Shown piece after piece: positions 51,095-62,561 of a DNA stretch of 64,000 bases. A model generated the notes under the pieces. The model had not been told where the DNA came from. It saw nothing but the letters and a program-made list of their open reading frames with translations, and made no database searches. Origin of the DNA: Actinoplanes sp. M2I2 (GTDB lineage: Bacteria; Actinomycetota; Actinomycetes; Mycobacteriales; Micromonosporaceae); contig NZ_JALPVJ010000005.1 of assembly GCF_023544445.1 (NCBI RefSeq), forward strand, positions 496,001 to 560,000, given 5' to 3'. The position numbers and the translations under genes were made by a program. How positions within the stretch are numbered: the stretch's first letter is position 1; every line of letters starts with the position of its first letter.

Positions 51095-51370
51095 TCACTT
51101 GGCCTTTTCGAGGATCTCCACGACACGCCACCGCTTGGTGGCCGACAGCGGCCGGGTCTCCATCAGCAGAACCCGGTCGCCGACGCCGCACGCGTTCTGC
51201 TCGTCGTGCACCTTGAGCTTGCGGGTGCGACGCAGAACTTTGCCGTAGAGGGCGTGCTTGACACGGTCCTCGACCTCGACGACGACGGTCTTGTCCATCT
51301 TGTCGCTGACCACCAGACCCTCGCGAACCTTGCGGTTGGCGCGGACCGTGGCCGTGCTCTCGTCACTCAT
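51095..51370 (-). CDS. rpsQ: 30S ribosomal protein S17
   Basis: A 91-residue S17: [20 protein letters not shown] and [23 protein letters not shown] at 51370 overlaps the rpmC stop (ATGA). Binds 16S rRNA helix 11. Confidence 0.96.
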   Translation of the reverse strand: MSDESTATVRANRKVREGLVVSDKMDKTVVVEVEDRVKHALYGKVLRRTRKLKVHDEQNACGVGDRVLLMETRPLSATKRWRVVEILEKAK

Positions 51371-51600
51371 GCTGTCACCTCATCCGGCGCAACCGAGAGC
51401 CCGAGCTCACGTTCACGCATGATCGTGTAGATCTTCGCGATGTCCTTGCGGACGACCTGCAGCCGACGATGATTGTCGAGCTGGCCGGTCGCGCCCTGCA
51501 CGCGAAGGTTGAACAGCTCCGCCTTGGCCTCCCGCAGCCGCGAAACCAGCTCCTCACCGGAGAGTTCGCGCAGCTCGGATGCCTTAACGCCCGCTGCCAT
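51367..51600 (-). CDS. rpmC: 50S ribosomal protein L29
   Basis: A 77-residue L29: [20 protein letters not shown] and [20 protein letters not shown]. Near the peptide exit tunnel, docking site for trigger factor/SRP. ATG overlaps the rplP stop. Confidence 0.96.
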   Translation of the reverse strand: MAAGVKASELRELSGEELVSRLREAKAELFNLRVQGATGQLDNHRRLQVVRKDIAKIYTIMRERELGLSVAPDEVTA

Positions 51601-52025
51601 CAGCTTTCACCCACTTCGCGTGTCACGATGCGGCACTTCATCGGGAGCTTGTGGATCGCGCGACGCATTGCCTCACGCGCGATCGCCTCGTTCGGGAACG
51701 ACATCTCGAAGAGAATGCGTCCCGGCTTGACGTTGGCCACCCACCACTCGGGAGAACCCTTACCGGAACCCATGCGGGTCTCGGCCGGCTTCTTGGTCAG
51801 AGCGTTGTCGGGGAAGACCGAGATCCAAACCTTGCCGCCACGCTTGATGTGACGGGTCATCGCGATACGGGCCGACTCGATCTGCCGGTTGGTCACGTAC
51901 GCGGGCTCCAGCGCCTGGATACCGAACTCACCGAAGACAACCCGGTTGCCGCCCTTGGACGCGCCGTGGCGGTCCGGGTGGTGCGGCTTGCGGAAGCCCT
52001 TCGGGGGCTTACGCGGCATCAGCAT
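51600..52025 (-). CDS. rplP: 50S ribosomal protein L16
   Basis: A 141-residue L16: [20 protein letters not shown] and [20 protein letters not shown]. Essential for the peptidyl-transferase centre. GGAGGG lies 7 nt before the ATG at 52025, which is preferred to the ATG two codons later. Confidence 0.97.
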   Translation of the reverse strand: MLMPRKPPKGFRKPHHPDRHGASKGGNRVVFGEFGIQALEPAYVTNRQIESARIAMTRHIKRGGKVWISVFPDNALTKKPAETRMGSGKGSPEWWVANVKPGRILFEMSFPNEAIAREAMRRAIHKLPMKCRIVTREVGES

Positions 52026-52028
52026 GTG

Positions 52029-52889
52029 TCAGCCCTCCTGCTGCGTCTCAGCCACGGCCGGACCTGCGGCGATCGCGGCGTCGTTAGCGTTCTCGCTGGT
52101 CCCGGCGGCGTCGCCACCACGGGCCTGCGCGGCCGCACGACCGGCCTCGGTGCCGCCGGCGGTCGTGCCGGACGAACCGGAACGGCCACGGCGCGGACGC
52201 TCGGCCCGGTCGGCACGGTCACGGCGCGGGCGGGCGGGCGCCTCGGGGGCAACCTCGCGACCCGGCACGGCGTCGCCCTTGTAGATCCAGACCTTCACGC
52301 CGATGCGGCCGAACGTCGTACGGGCCTCGAAGAAGCCGTACTCGATGTTGGCGCGCAGCGTGTGCAGCGGAACGCGACCCTCACGGTAGAACTCCGTGCG
52401 GCTCATCTCCGCGCCGCCCAGGCGGCCGGAGACCTGCACCCGGATGCCCTTGCAGACCGGGTTCTTCATGGCCGACTGCATGGCCTTACGCATCGCCCGG
52501 CGGAAGCTGACCCGGGAGGACAGCTGCTCGGCGACGCCCTGCGCCACGAGCTGAGCGTCCGACTCCGGGCTCTTCACCTCGAGGATGTTCAGCTGGACCT
52601 GCTTGCCGGTGAGCTTCTCGAGCTCACCGCGGATCCGGTCGGCCTCCGCACCCTTACGGCCGATGACGATGCCCGGCCGGGCGGTGTGGATGTCGACGCG
52701 TACCCGGTCACGGGTCCGCTCGATGTCCACCTTGGAGATGCCGGCGCGCTCGAGGCCCTTGGACATCATGCGGCGGATCTTGACGTCCTCGCCGATGTAG
52801 TCCTTGTAGAGCTTGTCCGCGAACCAGCGGCTCTTCCAGTCGGTGGAGATGCCGAGGCGGAACCCGGTGGGGTGAACTTTCTGACCCAT
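52029..52889 (-). CDS. rpsC: 30S ribosomal protein S3 with long tail
   Basis: A 286-residue S3. The KH domain region has [20 protein letters not shown], and the C-terminal S3 domain has [20 protein letters not shown]. About 70 extra C-terminal residues are Arg/Ala/Gly-rich, an actinomycete-type extension. Starts at the mRNA entry site of the 30S; ATG overlaps the rplV stop by one base. Confidence 0.97.
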   Translation of the reverse strand: MGQKVHPTGFRLGISTDWKSRWFADKLYKDYIGEDVKIRRMMSKGLERAGISKVDIERTRDRVRVDIHTARPGIVIGRKGAEADRIRGELEKLTGKQVQLNILEVKSPESDAQLVAQGVAEQLSSRVSFRRAMRKAMQSAMKNPVCKGIRVQVSGRLGGAEMSRTEFYREGRVPLHTLRANIEYGFFEARTTFGRIGVKVWIYKGDAVPGREVAPEAPARPRRDRADRAERPRRGRSGSSGTTAGGTEAGRAAAQARGGDAAGTSENANDAAIAAGPAVAETQQEG

Positions 52890-53359
52890 TACTCGGCGCC
52901 TTCCTTCTCGGCTTCGGTGCGCTGGGGCTCGGCCTTGGGCTCAGCAGCCTTGGCGGCCTTCTTCGCCGGCGCGGCCTTCTTCGCCGGGCGGGCCGTGGGG
53001 ACCGCCTCGACCGCGATGGTGATGTGACAGGTGCGCTTGCGGATCCGGTACGCCCGGCCCTGCGCCCGCGGCCGGAACCGCTTCAGCGTCGGGCCCTCGT
53101 CGACGAACGCCTCGCTGACCAGGAGCGCGTCCGGGTCGAGCCGCTCGTTGTTCTCGGCGTTGGCGATCGCGCTGGCCAGCACCTTGTAGACCTGCTCGCT
53201 GGCCGACTGCGGCGCGAACTGCAGGACGGTCAGAGCCTCCTTCGCGGGCAGACCGCGGACGAGGTTGACCACACGGCGTGCCTTGTTCGGCGAGATGCGG
53301 ACGTGCTTCGCAACCGCACGACTGCCCGGAAGCGCCGGTGCGTCGTTCTTTACTGGCAT
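52889..53359 (-). CDS. rplV: 50S ribosomal protein L22
   Basis: A 156-residue L22. The core [19 protein letters not shown] and [20 protein letters not shown] (the beta-hairpin lining the exit tunnel) is normal. A tail of about 40 residues is rich in Lys/Ala/Pro/Glu ([17 protein letters not shown]). Macrolide binding depends on the hairpin, which looks intact. Confidence 0.97.
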   Translation of the reverse strand: MPVKNDAPALPGSRAVAKHVRISPNKARRVVNLVRGLPAKEALTVLQFAPQSASEQVYKVLASAIANAENNERLDPDALLVSEAFVDEGPTLKRFRPRAQGRAYRIRKRTCHITIAVEAVPTARPAKKAAPAKKAAKAAEPKAEPQRTEAEKEGAE

Positions 53360-53390
53360 CGCTGTGACCCCTTTCTTATCCGTGGACTGA

Positions 53391-53672
53391 CTAGCGACGA
53401 CGGCTCTTGCGGTCGTCCTTCTCGTGACCCTTGAACGTGCGGGTCAGAGCGAACTCCCCGAGCTTGTGACCGACCATGGCCTCGGTGATGAACACCGGGA
53501 CATGCTTGCGCCCGTCGTGCACCGCGATCGTGTGCCCGAGCATGTCGGGGATGATCATCGAGCGCCGCGACCAGGTCTTGATGACGTTCTTCGAGTTCTT
53601 CTCGTTCTGGACTTCCACCTTCTTGAGCAGGTGGTCGTCGACGAACGGGCCCTTCTTCAGGCTGCGTGGCAT
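53391..53672 (-). CDS. rpsS: 30S ribosomal protein S19
   Basis: A 93-residue S19: [40 protein letters not shown] and [20 protein letters not shown]. Head of the 30S. Standard length. Confidence 0.97.
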   Translation of the reverse strand: MPRSLKKGPFVDDHLLKKVEVQNEKNSKNVIKTWSRRSMIIPDMLGHTIAVHDGRKHVPVFITEAMVGHKLGEFALTRTFKGHEKDDRKSRRR

Positions 53673-53685
53673 CTCTTAACTCCCG

Positions 53686-54525
53686 TTACCCGCGCTTGCG
53701 GGTGGCGTAGCGGCGGCGAACGATCAGCTTGTCGCTCTCCTGGCCCTTGCGGCGGGTACGGCCCTCGGGCTTACCAGCCGGGTTGACCGGGTGGCGACCA
53801 CCGGAGGTCTTACCCTCACCACCACCGTGCGGGTGGTCGATCGGGTTCATGGCGACACCGCGGACGGTCGGGCGCTTGCCCTTCCAGCGCATCCGGCCGG
53901 CCTTGCCCCAGTTGATGTTCGACTGTTCGGCATTACCGATCTCGCCGACCGTGGCGCGGCAACGGATGTCGACCCGGCGGATCTCACCGGAGGGCATACG
54001 CAGCGTGGCGTAGACACCCTCACGGCCGAGCAGCTGGATACCGACACCGGCCGAACGGGCCAGCTTGGCGCCACCGCCGGGACGAAGCTCCACACCGTGG
54101 ACCGTCGTACCGACCGGGATGTTGCGCAGGGGAAGGTTGTTCCCCGGCTTGATGTCCGCGCCCGGGCCGGACTCGACCCGGTCGCCCTGCTTGAGGTCCT
54201 TCGGCGCGAGGATGTAGCGCTTCTCACCGTCGGCGTAGTGCAGCAGAGCGATGCGGGACGTGCGGTTCGGGTCGTATTCGATGTGCGCGACCTTGGCCGG
54301 CACGCCGTCCTTGTCGACCCGCTTGAAGTCGATCAGCCGGTACTGCCGCTTGTGGCCGCCGCCCTGGTGCCGCGTGGTGATGCGGCCGTGGACGTTGCGA
54401 CCACCCTTCTTGGGCAGCGGAACCAGCAGAGACTTCTCCGGCGTCGACCGGGTGATCTCGGCGAAGTCGGCGACGCTGGAGCCGCGACGGCCCGGCGTGG
54501 TCGGCTTGTACTTACGGATAGCCAT
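53686..54525 (-). CDS. rplB: 50S ribosomal protein L2
   Basis: A 279-residue L2: [20 protein letters not shown] and the C-terminal [20 protein letters not shown] with the His/Gly segment near the peptidyl-transferase centre. Standard length and order (rplW-rplB-rpsS). Confidence 0.98.
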   Translation of the reverse strand: MAIRKYKPTTPGRRGSSVADFAEITRSTPEKSLLVPLPKKGGRNVHGRITTRHQGGGHKRQYRLIDFKRVDKDGVPAKVAHIEYDPNRTSRIALLHYADGEKRYILAPKDLKQGDRVESGPGADIKPGNNLPLRNIPVGTTVHGVELRPGGGAKLARSAGVGIQLLGREGVYATLRMPSGEIRRVDIRCRATVGEIGNAEQSNINWGKAGRMRWKGKRPTVRGVAMNPIDHPHGGGEGKTSGGRHPVNPAGKPEGRTRRKGQESDKLIVRRRYATRKRG

Positions 54526-54539
54526 TGTCTTCAGTCCCC

Positions 54540-54842
54540 TTAGCTGACCGGGCCGCCGAAGGCCTCGATACGGTCCCCGTCAGCCAGCTTCACCAGCGCG
54601 CGCTTGGTCGCCTTGCGCTGCCCGAAACCGGTGCGGGTGCGCTTGCGCTTGCCCTCGCGGTTCGAGGTGTTGACCGTGAGCACGCGGACGTTGAAGATCT
54701 GCTGGATCGCGATCTTGATCTGGGTCTTGTTCGCGTCCGGGTGGACGAGGAACGTGTACCAGTTCTGGTCGAGAACGCTGTAGCTCTTCTCGGACACGAC
54801 CGGCTTGAGAATGACGTCGCGCGGGTCGGCGATGGTGCTCAC
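54540..54842 (-). CDS. rplW: 50S ribosomal protein L23
   Basis: A 100-residue L23: [20 protein letters not shown] and [20 protein letters not shown]. At the exit tunnel; binds trigger factor and SRP. The GTG at 54842 overlaps the rplD stop (GTGA). Confidence 0.96.
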   Translation of the reverse strand: MSTIADPRDVILKPVVSEKSYSVLDQNWYTFLVHPDANKTQIKIAIQQIFNVRVLTVNTSNREGKRKRTRTGFGQRKATKRALVKLADGDRIEAFGGPVS

Positions 54843-55486
54843 TTGTTCTCCCCCTCGGCGGTCGCCGGAGTGCCCAGGAACTCGTCCAGGGCCTCCTTGG
54901 TGAAGACCACCTCGTCGGCGACCAGCACGTCGTACGTGTTGAGCTGGCCGGCCTCGAGCAGGTGCACGGTCGCCTCGTTGCGCAGCGACAGCCAGTTGAT
55001 CTCGTCGGCGCTGCTCAGGACGACCAGGACCTTGGTGGACTCGGTGGCCTTGCGCAGCGTGGCGATCGCGGCCTTGGTCGACGGCTTGTCGCCGCTGACG
55101 AACGCCTCGACCACGTGCACGCGGCCTTCGCGGGCCCGGTCGGAGAGGGCGCCACGCAGAGCGGCGGCCTTCATCTTCTTGGGGGTCCGCTGGCTGTAGT
55201 CGCGCGGCACGGGACCGTGCACGACGCCACCGCCGGTGAACTGAGGCGCGCGGATCGAGCCCTGGCGGGCGCGACCGGTGCCCTTCTGCTTGTACGGCTT
55301 CTTGCCGCCGCCGGCGACCTCACCGCGCGTCTTGGCCTTGTGCGTGCCCTGACGGGCAGCCGCAAGCTGGGCCACGACGACCTGGTGCATCAGCGGGATG
55401 TTCGCCTGAACGTCGAACACCGAGTCGGGCAGCTCGACCGAGCCGGCCTTGTTGCCCTCAATGTTGATCACGTCAACCGAGCTCAC
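54839..55486 (-). CDS. rplD: 50S ribosomal protein L4
   Basis: A 215-residue L4: the tunnel loop [20 protein letters not shown] and [20 protein letters not shown]. In E. coli L4 represses the S10 operon by binding its leader; a stem-loop does exist in the leader here, but this control is unproven. GTG overlaps the rplC stop. Confidence 0.97.
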   Translation of the reverse strand: MSSVDVINIEGNKAGSVELPDSVFDVQANIPLMHQVVVAQLAAARQGTHKAKTRGEVAGGGKKPYKQKGTGRARQGSIRAPQFTGGGVVHGPVPRDYSQRTPKKMKAAALRGALSDRAREGRVHVVEAFVSGDKPSTKAAIATLRKATESTKVLVVLSSADEINWLSLRNEATVHLLEAGQLNTYDVLVADEVVFTKEALDEFLGTPATAEGENK

Positions 55487-56133
55487 TTGGCACCGCCCTT
55501 CTTCGCCGCCGTACGGACCAGGATGAGCGCGCCCTTGGGACCGGGCACCGCGCCCCTGATCAGGATCAGGTTGTTGTCGGTGTCCACCGCCTGCACGGTC
55601 AGGTTCTGCACGGTGAAGCGCTTGTTGCCCATCCGGCCGGCCATCCGCGTGCCCCTGAAGACGCGACCCGGGGTCGCGCAGGCGCCGATGGAACCGGGCG
55701 AACGGTGCTTGCGCTCGACACCGTGGCTGGCCTTGAGGCCGTGGAAGCCGTGCCGCTTGATGACACCGGCGTAGCCCTTGCCCTTGGTCTTACCGGTGAC
55801 GTCGATCGGCGAGCCGACCGCGAACGCCTCGACGGTGACCTCCTGGCCGAGCTCGTACTCACCGGCGTCGGTGGTGCGCAGCTCGACGACGTGACGCCGC
55901 GGCGACACACCGGCCTTCGCGAAGTGACCGCCCTCGGGCTTGTTCACCTTGCGCGGGTCGATGGCGCCGTACGCCAGCTGGACGGCTGCGTAGCCGTCCT
56001 TCTCATCAGTTCGGACCTGGGTCACGACACAAGGGCCGGCCTGCACCACGGTCACCGGGACGACCTTGTTGTTGTCCCAGACCTGGGTCATGCCGAGCTT
56101 GGCGCCCAGGATCCCCTTAACTTGCCTGTCCAT
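55483..56133 (-). CDS. rplC: 50S ribosomal protein L3
   Basis: A 216-residue L3: [20 protein letters not shown] and the [20 protein letters not shown]...[14 protein letters not shown] segment next to the peptidyl-transferase centre. Normal length. Confidence 0.97.
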   Translation of the reverse strand: MDRQVKGILGAKLGMTQVWDNNKVVPVTVVQAGPCVVTQVRTDEKDGYAAVQLAYGAIDPRKVNKPEGGHFAKAGVSPRRHVVELRTTDAGEYELGQEVTVEAFAVGSPIDVTGKTKGKGYAGVIKRHGFHGLKASHGVERKHRSPGSIGACATPGRVFRGTRMAGRMGNKRFTVQNLTVQAVDTDNNLILIRGAVPGPKGALILVRTAAKKGGAK

Positions 56134-56145
56134 CAGTCCGGATCC

Positions 56146-56454
56146 CTACAGCTTGATCTCGATGTCGACGCCAGCCGGCAGGTCGAGGCGCATGAGCGAG
56201 TCGACCGTCTTCGGAGTCGGGTCGATGATGTCGATCAGCCGCTTGTGCGTGCGCATCTCGAAGTGCTCGCGCGAGTCCTTGTACTTGTGCGGCGAACGGA
56301 TGACGCAGAAACGGTTGATCTCCGTGGGCAGCGGCACCGGGCCTGCGACCGACGCACCGGTACGCGTGACCGTCTCGACGATCTTGCGCGCCGAGGAGTC
56401 GACGACCTCGTGGTCATAGGCCTTGAGCCGGATGCGGATCTTCTGTCCCGCCAT
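56146..56454 (-). CDS. rpsJ: 30S ribosomal protein S10
   Basis: A 102-residue S10: [20 protein letters not shown] and [20 protein letters not shown]. First gene of the S10 cluster, 411 nt after tuf. S10 is also NusE in transcription antitermination. Confidence 0.98.
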   Translation of the reverse strand: MAGQKIRIRLKAYDHEVVDSSARKIVETVTRTGASVAGPVPLPTEINRFCVIRSPHKYKDSREHFEMRTHKRLIDIIDPTPKTVDSLMRLDLPAGVDIEIKL

Positions 56455-56705
56455 GGTGGCTTCTGTTTCCTTTTCTCGATGCCGCTACGTGCGAAAGCGG
56501 TGGCCCTCGCATGCCCGCAGGACCGTTGATCCTGCGTTGTCCGACCCCCGCGGTCGGGCGTGTCGCAATAACACTCAGAAAACTGCGCGCAGCAGCAATC
56601 CAGATCGCGGGGATCTTGAGGTATCGCTGGGCAGAGCTGCACCCATACTTCGGGAAGTGCTTCACCCAGTGGGCGGCCGATAAACACACCCAAACACCCG
56701 GAGAG

Positions 56706-56736
56706 GGTGGTCAGCTGCACAAGGCAGCTAACCACC
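56706..56736 (-). promoter_or_regulatory. Stem-loop in the S10-operon leader
   Basis: ggtggtcagctgc (56706-56718) and gcagctaaccacc (56724-56736) form a 13-bp stem with one G-T/C-A mismatch and a 5-nt loop, directly after the likely promoter. It is followed on the minus strand by a G/T-rich stretch (CCGGGTGTTTGGGTGTGTTT). It could attenuate or stabilise the transcript. Confidence 0.55.
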
Positions 56737-56806
56737 CCGCTCGGACGCAACCTGACTAGTATGCCGGATTGTGGCCGGCAATGCTAATCGGGGTCACCGA
56801 TGAGCG

Positions 56807-56857
56807 TTGTTCACGGCCTCACAGTGGGCAAACGCACCTGGTAGAGGCCGTGAACAA
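56807..56857 (-). terminator. Hairpin after tuf
   Basis: Perfect 14-bp inverted repeat ttgttcacggcctc (56807-56820) / gaggccgtgaacaa (56844-56857) with a 23-nt loop, starting 9 nt after the tuf stop. No T-run follows, as in many actinobacterial terminators. Confidence 0.65.
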
Positions 56858-56865
56858 TCACCAAA

Positions 56866-58059
56866 TCAGACGTTGATCTTCGTGACCGTTCCGGCGCCGA
56901 CGGTGCGGCCACCCTCACGGATCGCGAACTTCAGGCCCTGCTCCATGGCGATCGGCTGGATCAGCTTGACCGACATGCTGGTGGAGTCGCCCGGCATGAC
57001 CATCTCGGTGCCCTCGGGCAGCGTGACGACGCCGGTGACGTCCGTGGTGCGGAAGTAGAACTGCGGGCGGTAGTTCTGGAAGAACGGGGTGTGCCGGCCG
57101 CCCTCTTCCTTTGAGAGGATGTAGACCTGGCCCTCGAACTCCGTGTGCGGAGTAGAGGTGCCCGGCTTCACAACCACCATGCCGCGCTCGACGTCCTCGC
57201 GCTTGATACCGCGGAGCAGCAGACCGACGTTCTCACCCGCGCGGGCCTCGTCGAGCAGCTTGCGGAACATCTCGATGCCGGTGCAGACGGTCTTCGTCGA
57301 CTTCTCGCGGATGCCGACGATCTCGACCTCCTCGTTCGGCTTGAGGATGCCACGCTCGGCGCGACCCGTGACCACGGTGCCACGACCGGTGATCGTGAAG
57401 ACGTCCTCGATGGGCATGAGGAACGGCTTGTCGGTGTCACGCTCGGGCTGCGGGATCGCAGTGTCGACCGCGTTCATGAGCTCCATGAGACGCTCGGTCC
57501 ACTCGGCGTCGCCCTCGAGCGCCTTCAGCGCCGAGACGCGCACGACCGGCAGGTCGTCGCCCGGGAACTCGTAGGTGCTCAGCAGCTCGCGAACCTCGAG
57601 CTCGACGAGCTCCAGGAGCTCCTCGTCGTCCACCATGTCGCTCTTGTTCAGGGCGACGACGATGTACGGGACGCCGACCTGGCGGGCCAGGAGCACGTGC
57701 TCCTTGGTCTGCGGCATCGGGCCGTCGGTCGCGGCGACCACCAGGATCGCGCCGTCCATCTGGGCGGCACCGGTGATCATGTTCTTGATGTAGTCGGCGT
57801 GGCCGGGGCAGTCCACGTGCGCGTAGTGACGCGCCGCGGTCTGGTACTCGACGTGCGCGATCGAGATCGTGATGCCGCGGGCCTTCTCCTCCGGCGCCTT
57901 GTCGATCTCGTCGAACGGCGTGTAGGGGTTCAGGTCCGGGTACTGGTCGTGCAGGACCTTGGTGATGGCCGCAGTCAGCGTCGTCTTACCGTGGTCGATG
58001 TGACCAATGGTGCCGATGTTGACGTGCGGCTTAGTCCGCTCGAACTTAGCCTTCGCCAC
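56866..58059 (-). CDS. tuf: Elongation factor Tu
   Basis: A 397-residue translational GTPase that brings aminoacyl-tRNA to the ribosome. [10 protein letters not shown] (G1), [12 protein letters not shown] (G3), [10 protein letters not shown] (G4). The C-terminus has [13 protein letters not shown], a region where elfamycin-resistance changes occur; it reads as the usual sequence. GTG at 58059 is chosen because AGGAGGACACCA precedes it and the protein then starts [11 protein letters not shown]. 119 nt after fusA. Confidence 0.98.
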   Translation of the reverse strand: MAKAKFERTKPHVNIGTIGHIDHGKTTLTAAITKVLHDQYPDLNPYTPFDEIDKAPEEKARGITISIAHVEYQTAARHYAHVDCPGHADYIKNMITGAAQMDGAILVVAATDGPMPQTKEHVLLARQVGVPYIVVALNKSDMVDDEELLELVELEVRELLSTYEFPGDDLPVVRVSALKALEGDAEWTERLMELMNAVDTAIPQPERDTDKPFLMPIEDVFTITGRGTVVTGRAERGILKPNEEVEIVGIREKSTKTVCTGIEMFRKLLDEARAGENVGLLLRGIKREDVERGMVVVKPGTSTPHTEFEGQVYILSKEEGGRHTPFFQNYRPQFYFRTTDVTGVVTLPEGTEMVMPGDSTSMSVKLIQPIAMEQGLKFAIREGGRTVGAGTVTKINV

Positions 58060-58138
58060 TGGTGTCCTCCTGTGGACTGTGGGATTACTTTTTCCCGGCA
58101 CGCCCGATAAGGCGATGGGGACTCTGTCGACTGCTCGT

Positions 58139-58169
58139 GCGCGTGCGGCCCTCGACGGACCGCACGCGC
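58139..58169 (-). terminator. Hairpin between fusA and tuf
   Basis: gcgcgtgcgg (58139-58148) and ccgcacgcgc (58160-58169) form a perfect 10-bp stem with an 11-nt loop, 10 nt after the fusA stop. Without a T-run it may partially terminate or protect the tuf mRNA. Confidence 0.5.
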
Positions 58170-58178
58170 CTCAACGCG

Positions 58179-60275
<2,097 letters not shown>

Positions 60276-60365
60276 TTCAGTCCCTACTTTTCTTCGTCGT
60301 CGTCTCGTGAACCGGTACGACTTGTGCCGGGGCCCGGCGGATGCCGGGCCGACAGCAGCGGGGTC

Positions 60366-60836
60366 TTACCAGCGGTAGTGCGCGAAGGCCTTGTTGGACT
60401 CCGCCATCTTGTGGGTGTCCTCGCGCCGCTTGACGGCGGCACCGAGGCCGTTGCTGGCGTCGAGCAGCTCGTTCTGGAGACGCTCGATCATGGTCTTCTC
60501 GCGGCGGGCCTTGGAGTACTGGACCAGCCAGCGCAGACCGAGGGTGGTCTGACGCGGGGTACGGACCTCGACCGGCACCTGGTAGGTCGCGCCACCGACA
60601 CGGCGGCTGCGGACCTCGAGGGTCGGCTTGACGTTGTCCATGGCGCGCTTGAGGGTCACCACGGGGTCGGTGCCGCTCTTCTCACGGCAGCCCTCGAGGG
60701 CGCCGTAGACGATGCGCTCGGCGAGCTGACGCTTGCCGCCGACCAGGATCTTGTTCACCAGCTGGGTGACCAGCGGGGAGTTGTAGACCGGGTCCGCTAC
60801 CAGCGGGTGTTTCGGCGCTGGGCCTTTACGGGGCAT
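60366..60836 (-). CDS. rpsG: 30S ribosomal protein S7
   Basis: A 156-residue S7: [20 protein letters not shown] and [20 protein letters not shown]. Nucleates assembly of the 30S head. ATG at 60836 lies one base past the rpsL stop, preceded by AAGGAGAAGAGC; an upstream frame extension is not used. Confidence 0.97.
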   Translation of the reverse strand: MPRKGPAPKHPLVADPVYNSPLVTQLVNKILVGGKRQLAERIVYGALEGCREKSGTDPVVTLKRAMDNVKPTLEVRSRRVGGATYQVPVEVRTPRQTTLGLRWLVQYSKARREKTMIERLQNELLDASNGLGAAVKRREDTHKMAESNKAFAHYRW

Positions 60837-60837
60837 G

Positions 60838-61212
60838 TCAGCTCTTCTCCTTCTTCGCGCCGTAACGGCTGCGGGCCTGCTTGCGGTTGCGGACACCCTG
60901 GGTGTCCAGCGAACCGCGGACGATCTTGTAGCGGACGCCCGGCAGGTCCTTCACTCGGCCGCCTCGCACGAGCACGATCGAGTGCTCCTGAAGGTTGTGG
61001 CCGACACCGGGGATGTACGCCGTCACCTCGATCTGGCTGCTGAGCTTCACACGAGCGACCTTGCGCAGCGCAGAGTTCGGCTTCTTGGGGGTGGTGGTGT
61101 ACACGCGCGTGCACACGCCGCGTCGCTGAGGACTACCCTTCAGCGCCGGCGTCTTGGTCTTGCTCGTTTTCGCCTGACGGCCCTTTCGGACCAGCTGCTG
61201 GATCGTGGGCAC
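60838..61212 (-). CDS. rpsL: 30S ribosomal protein S12
   Basis: A 124-residue S12 of the decoding centre. [20 protein letters not shown] carries lysines at 43/44, and [19 protein letters not shown] the second lysine; both classical streptomycin-resistance positions are unmutated. GTG at 61212, RBS GGAGAAACCCG. First gene of the str operon with a good promoter about 280 nt upstream. Confidence 0.97.
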   Translation of the reverse strand: MPTIQQLVRKGRQAKTSKTKTPALKGSPQRRGVCTRVYTTTPKKPNSALRKVARVKLSSQIEVTAYIPGVGHNLQEHSIVLVRGGRVKDLPGVRYKIVRGSLDTQGVRNRKQARSRYGAKKEKS

Positions 61213-61608
61213 CGGGTTTCTCCGCTCCCTTCGGCCGCTTCCTAGGCGGCCGCACCGTCTTGTATGGCTCTCTGTGTCGGCCACATCCCCACTCGGGGAT
61301 GTGTCCGGCACCCGCGGTCGGGCGTGTCGCCCGGCTCACGGTCCCGCCGCGCGTTGGTCAACGCGCACCGGGTCTTGTCTTTGTCGACGCCCCGATCACG
61401 GGGCGCCGGCTCGGCGTATCGCCGCCTCATCGCGTCGAGCGACTCGGGCGCACGCACGAGTTGCCCGGGCAAGCCCGGGCACGAGGGGAAAGACTACCCA
61501 CCCCGAGCACTCAGGTCAAAATGAACGCTGAGGCCACGCGACGGATATCTCCGATACAAGTGTACCGGGTGCTTCACGGTGGCAACGCCGCGGTGCCGGG
61601 ATCCGGCG
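61213..61608 (-). other. Leader region of the str operon
   Basis: No gene is supported. It holds the rpsL promoter (61491-61519) and a roughly 270-nt leader with several GC-rich self-complementary stretches, including the palindromic ttgcccgggcaa (61461-61472) just downstream of the promoter. Confidence 0.6.
61491..61519 (-). promoter_or_regulatory. Sigma-70-like promoter of the str operon
   Basis: Minus strand TTGACC (61519-61514), 17-nt spacer, TAGTCT (61496-61491): close to consensus. Transcription should begin near 61484. Confidence 0.7.
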
Positions 61609-62079
61609 TCACACCGACAATTGCAGCACCAGTGCCAACGCGAGAGACAACAGAGCAATTCCCGCGCCGATCGATCCGCAGACGATTCCGGCCATGCCGA
61701 GGCCGGCCCCGGTGAACCGCACCTGGCCGGTCCGGCCCGAGCGGCGGATCTGCCGGCGCGACACGGCGCCGAGCGCGACCGCTCCCCCGCCGGCCGCAAC
61801 GCTGAGCAGTGTGAAGGCGCCCGACACCCAGCCGCCCCAGCCCTCCGACGAACCGACCAGGCCGAAGCAGAGGACGAGCAGCGACACCAGGATCGACCCG
61901 ATCCCGGCGATCAGCGAGCCGATGGCCAGGCCCGACGTGATCGGCTCGACCCGCAGCTGCACCAGGCCGAACTCCGTGCCGGGCAGGGCGTCGACCCGCT
62001 CCGGCCGCCACCGGCCCGAGGGCGGCGGTGGGGGCACTGCGGCCGGGAACTGCGCCGAAGGCTGCGGTGGGAGGGTCAT
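61609..62079 (-). CDS. Small membrane protein, DUF4190-like
   Basis: A 156-residue protein. A Pro-rich N-terminus (FPAAVPPPPPSGRW) is followed by VEPITSGLAIGSLIAGIGSI and three hydrophobic segments (about 48-78, 84-108, 127-155). The order proline-rich tail, first helix pair, charged SRRQIRRSGRTGQ loop, last helix is that of DUF4190 proteins in actinobacteria. Function unknown. It lies between a second small membrane protein and the str promoter. Confidence 0.75.
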   Translation of the reverse strand: MTLPPQPSAQFPAAVPPPPPSGRWRPERVDALPGTEFGLVQLRVEPITSGLAIGSLIAGIGSILVSLLVLCFGLVGSSEGWGGWVSGAFTLLSVAAGGGAVALGAVSRRQIRRSGRTGQVRFTGAGLGMAGIVCGSIGAGIALLSLALALVLQLSV

Positions 62080-62121
62080 GTGAAGAGCATGTCACTCGTC
62101 CGAGGGGGACGGCACCCCACC

Positions 62122-62481
62122 TCAGTCCGTCCCCGGCGCGAAGTCGGGGCCCCCGGGTGAGCCGGCCAGATGCAGCAGGCCGGCGATCGACGCGACCACC
62201 AGCGCGGTGAGGGCCAGGACGATGCCCGCCCAGGCCAGCCGGCGCCCCCGCCGGATCCAGGCCGAGCCGGTCAGATAGCCCTGCGACGCGTACGCCTGCC
62301 GCGCCGTCTGACGGGCCAGCAGCAGCGCCACGGTGGCGGGAATCACACCCCCGACGAACGCGCCGGTCAGAAAACCCACCAGCCCGAGCGCGAAGACCGC
62401 CCGCGCCTTCGAGGAGGGCGCCGGGTCCGGGTCCATCGGATGGCGGGCGGGCGCGGCCGCGGGAGACGTCACGAAAGCCAT
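62122..62481 (-). CDS. Small two-helix membrane protein
   Basis: About 119 residues. Two hydrophobic segments (about 30-56, VFALGLVGFLTGAFVGGVIPATVALLLA, and 84-104, LAWAGIVLALTALVVASIAGLL) are separated by a polar loop with basic residues (RQTARQAYASQG, RRGRR). Similar in layout to the neighbouring DUF4190-like protein. ATG 62481 is used; GTG 62472 is likely if the transcript is leaderless, since TAGAAT lies 7 nt before it. Any start at 62532 would put coding sequence within the rpoC terminator. Confidence 0.65.
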   Translation of the reverse strand: MAFVTSPAAAPARHPMDPDPAPSSKARAVFALGLVGFLTGAFVGGVIPATVALLLARQTARQAYASQGYLTGSAWIRRGRRLAWAGIVLALTALVVASIAGLLHLAGSPGGPDFAPGTD

Positions 62482-62485
62482 TCTA
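62480..62485 (-). promoter_or_regulatory. Candidate -10 (TAGAAT) of the small membrane protein gene
   Basis: TAGAAT on the minus strand lies directly after the rpoC terminator stem and 7 nt before GTG 62472. A -35 would lie within the hairpin. Confidence 0.4.
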
Positions 62486-62528
62486 GAAAGGCCGAAGGGC
62501 GGCCGCGCGGTGCGCGGTCGCCCTTCGG
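62485..62528 (-). terminator. Rho-independent terminator of rpoC
   Basis: CCGAAGGGCG (62528-62519) pairs perfectly with CGCCCTTCGG (62501-62492), with additional pairs inside. It is followed by CCTTTCTAG, starting 33 nt after the rpoC stop. Confidence 0.85.
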
Positions 62529-62561
62529 TCACGTCAACCCCGGCGAACCGGGAGAAGACCC

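Larger units (their letters stand above)
56455..56865 (-). other. tuf-rpsJ intergenic leader region
   Basis: No gene. On the minus strand it holds, in order, the tuf 3' hairpin (56857-56807), a possible promoter (TTGCCG at 56781-56776; TACTAG at 56761-56756), a 13-bp stem-loop (56736-56706) near the probable transcript start, and about 250 nt of leader before rpsJ. Confidence 0.6.

Noticed and set aside
62482..62532. N-terminal extension of the small membrane protein to 62532
   Set aside because: It would encode the stem of the rpoC terminator.
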